DNA from: Armatimonadota bacterium
GTDB taxonomy: Bacteria > Armatimonadota > SYMT01
Length of the DNA: 10,877 nucleotides
Reading direction: 5' to 3'
NCBI GenBank assembly: GCA_020696885.1
Contig: JAJFMS010000036.1
Location: 1 to 10,877, forward strand
Position numbers and translations under genes: made by a program. Numbering within the stretch: position 1 is the stretch's first letter; each line of letters starts with the position of its first letter. This document shows, in pieces, positions 5,655-10,877 of this stretch. The notes beneath the pieces are model-generated. The model was not told the origin of the DNA. It searched no databases and saw nothing but the letters and a program-made list of their open reading frames with translations.

Positions 5655-7451
5655 ATGCGGATTAGCCGCTTGAAGTCGTTCGTTGCCACCATCGTGGCCC
5701 TGGGAGTCGCTGCGGTCCTGCTGCCCCGGGCAGCGTCCGCCGCGCCGCCGGTGGCGCTGGATGGGCGCGCCATCTCCACCAGCCAGTATGACGCCGCGTC
5801 CGTGTTGGCCGGCTTTCCGGCCTGGGGCACCGCCGAGCAGTGCGACCGTGCCGCCTACGTGATGGTCCGGCTCGACTCCGATCGCCTGCGGCTCACCATC
5901 GGGCTGCCGCGTTCGGTCTCCGGGGCGGCTGCGACCCGCTGGCTCAGCTCCGTCTCCGACGAGCAGCGTTGGGCCAACGTGTCGTTGTTCTATGACCCCC
6001 AGCCGGGTGCCCTCTACCTCCGGGCGGATGTGGTAGGTCCCGTTCACCGGGCAGGAATCGGCGGCAGCGAGGCGACCGTGGACCTGGGCCGACTCGCTGC
6101 CCGGATCCGGGAGCTTACGCCACTGCCGGTGCTGGCCGGAGTCCGGCTCACCGGCTCCCACCTGATCTCCGCCAGCCCACCTGCGGAGTTCACCTCGAAG
6201 CTCGGGGCGGATACGTATCTCTTCTACAAGTCCGCCACCACCGGCGCGGCTGCCGCCCCGCTCACCGTGCGTTACGGAATGCCGCCTCGCTGGATCGCCG
6301 CCGCGGCCTGCGGGCTGCTCATCTGGCTGCTGTTTCCGGTCCTGGCGCTGTACGGCGCCCGGTTTTACCTGCTGGGCCAGACGGAGGTGGAGCCCCGGCA
6401 GCGGCTGGTGCTGTTCCGCCGGTGGCAACGCGCGATTGCCTTCGTGCCGGCGGCCATGGCGTTGGGGACCGTGTTCCTGGTTCGAGGCTCGTTCCTGATG
6501 TTCTTCGGGCGGGCCCTGGCCGGGCTGCTGCCGGTGCTGTTGGTGTTGCCGTGGCTGGGCACTGCGTTCCTGGGGCGGTTGATCGGATTGCCGCTGGAGC
6601 GGGCGGCGTGGCCGGACCGGCCGCCGCTGCCCTGGTACCGGGCCGCGAAGCCCGAGCTGTTCGGCCTGGTGCTGACCGGGGCGATGATGCTGTGCGTGGG
6701 GGCCGTTTCCGTCAGCGGTGGGACGCTGCGTCTGCCGTTCGGGGCGGTGACGGTAGGCCCAGGCCTCTTCTTCGTGGTTCCGGTGCTACTGGTGATCGGC
6801 ACCGTTTCCTGGGCCGCCGTGGTGAACTTCCGTCGGAAGCGTGGCACGATCCGGGACGAGCCGGAAGCGCCCGAGGCGATTCGGGCCAGTGTCCACGAAC
6901 TGACCACTCGGTTGGGCTGCCCGATCAACCAGGTACGCATCGGGAAGCGCCGCGACGGCCTGATCGCCGGCACGGTGATTGTATTGAACGATCTCGCGGT
7001 GGTAGGCGCGGAGATAGTCGAGGCGGTGGAGCCGGATCAGCTTGCCGCGCTTATTGCCGCGGCAGCCCTCACTCTGCCGCGCACCCGCGCCGACAAGTGG
7101 GTCACGTACGGGCTGACCGCCATGATCCTGGTGCCGACGGGGCTGATGTGCCTCGCCTTCCTGTGGCGGTCGTGGCAGCCCAGCGGCGCCTCCTCCATGT
7201 CGTGGGTGCTCCTGGCCCAGCCATTGATCTTCGGCGGGGCCATGCTCTCCGCGCGACGAGCGCAGAACCAGATGCAGCGCGCCGACCTGCGGGCGGCCGA
7301 AGCACTGGGCGAGCCGCTGCGTTTTGTCCAAGCGCTGCGAAAGCTGGAGGAGATCCAGCTTGCGGGCTCCGGCACGGACCCCTCCGCAACCCGTCGACTC
7401 CCGATGGCCCAGCGACGCCTGCGGCTGGAGCAGAAGCTCGGGCTGGAATAG
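5655..7451 (+). CDS. Multi-TM protein with degenerate M48 (HtpX/Ste24) peptidase domain, zinc site lost
   Basis: A 598-residue protein. The ATG at 5655 directly starts a signal peptide (residues 1-30, cleavage near ASAA-PP), with GAAAG 8 nt upstream; an in-frame GTG at 5646 is the alternative. Residues 31-208 are an exported beta-rich domain I do not recognise. TM segments lie near 213-235, 258-277, 280-304, 334-352 and 369-392. Residues 405-565 follow the M48 layout: ASVHELTTRLGCPINQVRI (411-429), an AGTVIVLNDL strand (438-447), then DQLAALIAAAALTLPR (461-476) where M48 enzymes have DExxAVLAHExGHxxR. A TM pair follows (482-504, 515-532), then RADLRAAEALGEPLRFVQALRKL (542-564), equivalent to the EYxAD helix. 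By this alignment both zinc histidines and the catalytic Glu are A469, T473 and A470, and the third ligand Glu is M540. Protease activity is therefore not expected. It sits between two permease genes, so it is probably an accessory transporter subunit. Confidence 0.65.
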   Translation: MRISRLKSFVATIVALGVAAVLLPRAASAAPPVALDGRAISTSQYDAASVLAGFPAWGTAEQCDRAAYVMVRLDSDRLRLTIGLPRSVSGAAATRWLSSVSDEQRWANVSLFYDPQPGALYLRADVVGPVHRAGIGGSEATVDLGRLAARIRELTPLPVLAGVRLTGSHLISASPPAEFTSKLGADTYLFYKSATTGAAAAPLTVRYGMPPRWIAAAACGLLIWLLFPVLALYGARFYLLGQTEVEPRQRLVLFRRWQRAIAFVPAAMALGTVFLVRGSFLMFFGRALAGLLPVLLVLPWLGTAFLGRLIGLPLERAAWPDRPPLPWYRAAKPELFGLVLTGAMMLCVGAVSVSGGTLRLPFGAVTVGPGLFFVVPVLLVIGTVSWAAVVNFRRKRGTIRDEPEAPEAIRASVHELTTRLGCPINQVRIGKRRDGLIAGTVIVLNDLAVVGAEIVEAVEPDQLAALIAAAALTLPRTRADKWVTYGLTAMILVPTGLMCLAFLWRSWQPSGASSMSWVLLAQPLIFGGAMLSARRAQNQMQRADLRAAEALGEPLRFVQALRKLEEIQLAGSGTDPSATRRLPMAQRRLRLEQKLGLE

Positions 7452-7465
7452 GTGGTCACGGAACG

Positions 7466-8323
7466 ATGAGTGACCGTTGGGTGGTCCTGTTCCGAGCAGA
7501 GCTGAAGCGACTGTGGACCGGCCGCCAGGTTCGCATCGGGCTGGCGCTGCTGCTGGGGGCGCTGGCGCTGCAGTTCGCGGTGGGCCTCCTGCTGTACCAC
7601 CTGTACCCACCCGGCCCGGGGCGCATGCGCATGCCGACCTGGGTCTACTTCGGGAGCTACTCGCTGGGCCTGGACGGGTTCTGGACCATGGAAGCCCAGG
7701 AGTCCCTCGGGCTTCGGCCGGAGTCCGGCATCACCGGGGGATTGCGGTACCCGCTGTGGCTGACGCTGCTTGGAGGCATCGTCCCTGTGACTTCCTTCCT
7801 ACTGCTCCCGGTCACGGCGGCCTCGAGCATTGCGGCGGACCGGGAACAGCACCGCACCGAGGAGCTTCTGCTCGCAGGCTTCACACCGCTGGAGATGCTG
7901 TTTGGAAAGGGTCTCGCGGCGACGGCGCCCTACCTGGCGCTTTACTTCGCACACCAACTCTGCGAGCAGGTGTTTCTATGGTCCGTCTCCGACCTGGGGG
8001 AGCTGACTCCGGGGATGCTCGCGAGCGGTCTGGCCGTTCCGGTGCTGCGCGGAATTGGTTTTCTTGCCGGCGCCGCGATCGTAGTGTGCGTCTCCGCGCT
8101 CTGTCGCCGCCAGTCCACGGCGATCGTGGGTTGTTACGGCGCGGCCGCCGCTACCCGCTTCGGCCTGCAGGTCCTCGTCAACGTGCTACCGCCCATACTC
8201 AAGGGACTGCTGATCGATGGTATCGCGGCGACCGTGTTGCTCCTGGCATTGCTGCTGCTGGCGCGCGCCGCAATCCGGGCGCTGGCCGAACCGGCGGGTA
8301 CGGCCGGTTCGGCAGGTGCCTGA
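7466..8323 (+). CDS. ABC-2-type transporter permease (single unit, 6 predicted TM segments)
   Basis: A 285-residue membrane protein. The ATG at 7466 lies 14 bp after the previous stop codon; a weak GGA precedes it. The reading frame is open far upstream, but that part overlaps the previous gene and lacks membrane character. TM segments fall near 24-45, 96-122, 151-170, 190-210, 215-240 and 252-270. The ABC-2 coupling-helix signature is at 122-149 (IAADREQHRTEELLLAGF, then PLEMLFGKG), matching both motifs in the duplicated permease of the same operon. Its extracytoplasmic loop between TM1 and TM2 (about 46-95) is long. It probably works with the other two proteins of the operon and an ATPase encoded elsewhere; the transported substrate is unknown. 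The C-terminal tail (AEPAGTAGSAGA) is encoded by a strong DNA inverted repeat. Confidence 0.8.
   Translation: MSDRWVVLFRAELKRLWTGRQVRIGLALLLGALALQFAVGLLLYHLYPPGPGRMRMPTWVYFGSYSLGLDGFWTMEAQESLGLRPESGITGGLRYPLWLTLLGGIVPVTSFLLLPVTAASSIAADREQHRTEELLLAGFTPLEMLFGKGLAATAPYLALYFAHQLCEQVFLWSVSDLGELTPGMLASGLAVPVLRGIGFLAGAAIVVCVSALCRRQSTAIVGCYGAAAATRFGLQVLVNVLPPILKGLLIDGIAATVLLLALLLLARAAIRALAEPAGTAGSAGA
8285..8313 (+). terminator. 11-bp perfect stem-loop at the 3' end of the permease operon
   Basis: GCCGAACCGGC (8285-8295) is the exact reverse complement of GCCGGTTCGGC (8303-8313), with a 7-nt loop. It lies within the last codons of the second permease, ending 7 nt before the stop codon, and would be a very stable RNA hairpin. 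No T-run follows, so it may be a Rho-assisted terminator or a 3'-end stabiliser. Confidence 0.45.
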
Positions 8324-8379
8324 GCGCGTCCGGAGAAGGCGCCACCGCGATCCGGTACGACGTGGGCCCTCTGCCGCAC

Positions 8380-8500
8380 GGGTGTTGGATATTGGGGCCG
8401 CGACCGGGCGTGCGGTCCAGAGCTCTCCCCAACCCCCGGGGATTCCCAACACCCAACACTCGGGTGCCCCCCGGGCTATCCCAACACCAAAATCAACCCC
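8380..8500. repeat. Intergenic repeat cluster between convergent genes (GTGTTGG / CCAACAC units)
   Basis: GGGTGTTGG at 8380-8388 pairs exactly with CCAACACCC at 8446-8454, and with one mismatch with CCAACACTCG at 8453-8462. On the right side two imperfect direct repeats of about 22 nt, each a C5-G run followed by CCCAACACC, lie at about 8433-8454 and 8467-8488. The left element GTGTTGGATATTGGG (8382-8396) matches 3745-3760 in the other repeat spacer with a single 1-nt gap. It separates the permease operon from the convergent heme gene and probably serves both 3' ends. Confidence 0.65.
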
Positions 8501-8501
8501 C

Positions 8502-10427
8502 CTATCGAGCCGACAGCTCGTGGACGTATTCAATCAGGCGGATAACGTTGTCTACGGGCGTCTTCGGCAGGATGCCGTGGCCGAGGTTGAAGATGTGCCC
8601 GGGCCGACCGGCGGCCTGGTCCAGGATACGCTGGGTCCGCTTCTTGATCAGCTCCGGCTCCGCGAACAGGACCAGCGGATCCAGGTTGCCCTGGACGGCG
8701 CGGTCGTGCCCCACGATGTCCCAGCCCTCGTCCAGCTCGGTGCGCCAGTCCAGGCCGATGACGTCACCGCCGGCGTCGCGCTGGTCCTTCAGCAGGGTGG
8801 CCGTGCCGGTGCCGAAGTGGATCACCGGCACGCCCGGTGTGATGCCCTGGATCAGGTCGCGGGCGTGGGGAAGCACGTAATCGCGGTAGTCCTGCGGGCT
8901 CAGGCAGCCGACCCAGCTATCGAAGATCTGGATCACCTGAGCTCCGGCCTCCACCTGGCGGTTGACGTACCCAATCAGGCCGCGGGTGATCCGGGCCATC
9001 AGGGCGTTCCAGGCACCCGGATCGCGATACATCAGCGTCTTGGTGTGCTCGTAGTTGCGCGAGCCGCCGCCTTCGATGACGTAGGAAGCCAGGGTGAACG
9101 GCGCCCCGCAGAAGCCGATGAGGGGAGTCTTCGGGTTCAGCGCGCGGCGAGTGGCGCGCACGGCGTCGTACACGTAGCCGAGGGCGTCCGGGTCCACCTC
9201 CAGCAGCCGGTCCACATCCGCGCTCTCGCGGATGGTGGGGGAGATCACCGGGCCGTCGCCCTTGCTGTACTCCAGGTTGAGGCCAAGCGGCTCCACGATC
9301 AGCAGGATGTCCGCGAAAATGATCGCGGCATCCGCGTTGAGGCGCTCCGCCGCCGTCACCGTAACCTCGGCCACCAGCTCCGGGTTCTTGCACAGCTCCA
9401 GGAAGCTGTACCGGGCGCGCACCTCGCGGTAGTCGCTCATGTAGCGGCCGGCCTGGCGCATCAGCCAGACCGGAGTGTAGGGCACCGGCTCGCGGCGGCA
9501 CGCCTTGAGGAACGGGGCGTCGTTCCAGGGCGCCTCCACCGGCTGCACCTCCCGGGCCACCGCGGGCTGGCTCGCTCGCTTGTCCTCCAGGATTTCCGCG
9601 GCGCGGTCCGACGCCTCTTTCACCAGGTGTCCCATGCGCGGGTGCTGTGGCTCCAGGTCCACCGGCACATTGCAGTGCTCCATGGTCTCGGAGCAGGTCG
9701 GGCCGATCGAGCACACGGCGAGGCTGCGGAAGGCGGCCCGGAGCTGCGGCTCCAACTCCAGCTCTTGCGCCACTTTCAAGAGGTGCTCCACCTGCGTGCT
9801 GGTGGTGAAGAGGAGCACGTGGGCTCGCCCCTCCGCGATCTCCCGGACGGCGCCGCGCAGCGGCTCGAGGTCTTCCGGTAGGGCCCAGCGGTAGACCGGC
9901 ACACGGACCACGTTCGCTCCCCGGCGGCGCAGGGCTTCCAGGAACTGCTCGTTCGCCATGCCGTATTCCTGGACGGCGACGGTGGTCCCCTGGAGGTCGA
10001 TCCCGCGCGGCTCCGCCTGCAGCGTCTCCAGAATCTCGCGCCAGGTGTTTGGCTCGGGCACCGTGATCGTGACCGGGATGCTCAGCTCCCGGAGCGCCTT
10101 GACCGGCTTGGGGCCGCGGGCCACGGTGGTGACCTTGGAGAGCGCGTCCACGATCTCGTCGCGGCTGTAGCGCGCCTCGAGCGTTTCCACCAGCGTGCGG
10201 GTGCCGACGCCGGTGAGGAAGATCACCGCGTCGATCTCGCCGGCGAAGAGACGCTCCGCGAACGCGAACGCCTCGGCGTTGGCTTCGAGCGGCACTTCGC
10301 GCATGGAGGGCGCCACCAGCGGGTCGCCGCCGTGGCTGCGGATGATCGACTCCATCTCAACGGCGCGGCGGCTTTCGAGCGACACGACGCGGAGCCCGTC
10401 GAATCCCTTCCGTGGGTTATCGGCCAA
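8502..10427 (-). CDS. hemDE: Fused uroporphyrinogen-III synthase / uroporphyrinogen decarboxylase (HemD-HemE)
   Basis: A 641-residue cytoplasmic two-domain enzyme. Residues about 10-285 form the HemD part, with features such as SMREVPLE (41-48), VIFLTGVGTR (68-77), TTSTQVEHLL (208-217) and SIGPTCSETM (240-249); it closes and rearranges hydroxymethylbilane to uroporphyrinogen III. Residues about 303-641 are a full HemE, which removes four acetate carboxyls to give coproporphyrinogen III. It has PVWLMRQAGRYM (319-330), the essential Asp in FADI (D373), GAPFTLASY (Y449), IFDSWVG (501-507), GLDWR (558-562) and FNLGHGI (H617). These are two consecutive steps of heme synthesis. The start is TTG at 10427: TAG lies in frame 5 codons upstream and GAGG is 9 nt upstream. 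A sigma70-like promoter precedes it. No frameshift or stop is seen between the domains, so the fusion is real in this sequence. Confidence 0.92.
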   Translation of the reverse strand: MADNPRKGFDGLRVVSLESRRAVEMESIIRSHGGDPLVAPSMREVPLEANAEAFAFAERLFAGEIDAVIFLTGVGTRTLVETLEARYSRDEIVDALSKVTTVARGPKPVKALRELSIPVTITVPEPNTWREILETLQAEPRGIDLQGTTVAVQEYGMANEQFLEALRRRGANVVRVPVYRWALPEDLEPLRGAVREIAEGRAHVLLFTTSTQVEHLLKVAQELELEPQLRAAFRSLAVCSIGPTCSETMEHCNVPVDLEPQHPRMGHLVKEASDRAAEILEDKRASQPAVAREVQPVEAPWNDAPFLKACRREPVPYTPVWLMRQAGRYMSDYREVRARYSFLELCKNPELVAEVTVTAAERLNADAAIIFADILLIVEPLGLNLEYSKGDGPVISPTIRESADVDRLLEVDPDALGYVYDAVRATRRALNPKTPLIGFCGAPFTLASYVIEGGGSRNYEHTKTLMYRDPGAWNALMARITRGLIGYVNRQVEAGAQVIQIFDSWVGCLSPQDYRDYVLPHARDLIQGITPGVPVIHFGTGTATLLKDQRDAGGDVIGLDWRTELDEGWDIVGHDRAVQGNLDPLVLFAEPELIKKRTQRILDQAAGRPGHIFNLGHGILPKTPVDNVIRLIEYVHELSAR

Positions 10428-10535
10428 CGTTCTGTTCCTCTAGTCCCCAGCGGGGCGGGGTGGTTCGCGATGAATGGTTGCGGCTTTCCGCAGCGGGCAA
10501 AGTGAGCGGGCAACGTGGTCGCCAGGATCCCCACG

Positions 10536-10564
10536 ATTGTACGACGTTCGTCCCACGGTAGCAA
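10536..10564 (-). promoter_or_regulatory. Sigma70-type promoter for hemDE
   Basis: On the minus strand, TTGCTA (-35, 10559-10564) and TACAAT (-10, 10536-10541) are separated by exactly 17 bp. The hexamers match four and five of six consensus bases. It would start RNA near 10529, leaving a 5' leader of about 100 nt before the TTG start, with a small GCGG-AAAG-CCGC hairpin in it. Confidence 0.6.
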
Positions 10565-10622
10565 AGGCGGGGGCTGGGTAATAAGATACCGTAAGGCAGC
10601 AGGCGGTCGGAGGGAGGTCCTC

Positions 10623-10877
10623 ATGTCGGCGGTGGAGTCGGATCGCGAGCGCCAGATGCGCGAGGCGCAGGAGCTTCTTGGGGACGAGCGCACCCGCAGC
10701 TTCGCCAAGGGGTTGTTCTTCGGGCGGTTCGACCCCGACCTGGCCTTCCCTTACCCGGTGCTGCCCGTCGCGGAGCAGGCGCACCTGGACGAATACCTCG
10801 ACCGGGTGCGCGAGTTCCTGCGGACCCAGGTGGACCCTTACACCATCGACCGCGAATCGCGCATCCCGCAATCGGTC
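10623..10877 (+). CDS. Acyl-CoA dehydrogenase, VLCAD/ACAD9-like, N-terminal part
   Basis: The first 85 residues of a gene that runs off the right edge with an open frame. GGAGGT at 10613-10618 lies 4 nt before the ATG, a strong ribosome site. The segment RSFAKGLFFGRFDPDLAFPYPVL (residues 25-47) resembles the N-terminal region of very-long-chain acyl-CoA dehydrogenases (SFxxGLFxGxxxxxxVFPYPxV). The following EQAHLDEYLDRVREFLRTQVDP fits the first helices of the flavoprotein fold. Full members oxidise acyl-CoA at the alpha-beta bond using FAD in fatty acid breakdown, and VLCAD-type proteins carry an extra C-terminal domain. Catalytic residues lie beyond the window, so enzyme identity rests on the N-terminus only. 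It is divergent from hemDE, with a 195-bp gap between starts. Confidence 0.7.
   Translation, partial: MSAVESDRERQMREAQELLGDERTRSFAKGLFFGRFDPDLAFPYPVLPVAEQAHLDEYLDRVREFLRTQVDPYTIDRESRIPQSV

Noticed and set aside
7005..7110. Annotation of the middle gene as an active M48 metalloprotease
   Set aside because: The position aligned with HExxH has no His or Glu, and no other HExxH occurs in the protein.
6422..7465. In-frame upstream extension of the second permease
   Set aside because: It overlaps the degenerate M48 gene, is Gly/Arg/Ala-rich without membrane segments, and the ATG at 7466 starts a normal permease N-terminus.
8217..9881. Long open frame on the plus strand (554 codons) opposite hemDE
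   Set aside because: It is antisense to a complete HemD-HemE coding sequence, is His/Arg/Val-rich with no recognisable motif, and spans the repeat spacer. It is a typical shadow frame in GC-rich DNA.
1..10877. CRISPR array, tRNA, rRNA, transposase or integrase
   Set aside because: No regularly spaced identical repeats, no cloverleaf or rRNA sequence noticed on reading, and no protein with DDE, tyrosine or serine recombinase motifs.

Overview
The window is GC-rich bacterial chromosome with ordinary coding density. Exported proteins (a TlpA-type thioredoxin, an exported metallo-beta-lactamase-fold hydrolase) and a HemD-HemE fusion suggest a diderm outside the best-studied phyla, such as Gemmatimonadota, Acidobacteriota or Planctomycetota. 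That placement is inference; no rRNA or marker gene is present to settle it.

Layout: (a) 1-239 has no convincing gene but holds a perfect 39-bp inverted repeat (63-101 / 193-231) whose arms are degenerate GAGAAN hexamers. (b) 240-1307 (minus) is an exported MBL-fold hydrolase. A 253-bp divergent spacer (1308-1560) follows; apart from the hydrolase ribosome binding site I see no convincing signal in it. (c) 1561-2214 and 2366-3127 (plus) are a SLOG/DprA-LOG-like Rossmann protein and an R2K-clade ATP-grasp enzyme, with a GC-rich hairpin between them. (d) 3218-3724 (plus) is an exported TlpA/ResA-like thioredoxin. (e) 3725-3971 is a repeat-rich spacer. (f) 3972-8323 (plus) is a tight three-gene membrane operon: a duplicated ABC-2-type permease, a multi-spanning protein whose C-terminal part reads as an M48 (HtpX/Ste24) peptidase that has lost all its zinc ligands, and a second ABC-2-type permease. 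No ATPase gene is in the window. (g) 8324-8501 is a repeat-rich spacer between convergent genes. (h) 8502-10427 (minus) is a HemD-HemE fusion with a good sigma70-type promoter. (i) 10623 to the right edge (plus) is the start of a VLCAD/ACAD9-like acyl-CoA dehydrogenase.

The most unusual item is the (f) operon. An apparently dead M48 peptidase, carrying a signal peptide and an extra exported N-terminal domain, sits between two ABC-2 permease genes with spacers of only about 12-14 bp. This suggests a non-proteolytic membrane subunit of a transporter. The second theme is intergenic DNA: short degenerate tandem repeats arranged as inverted arms lie next to gene ends at three places, and two of those spacers share a 15-16-nt core.
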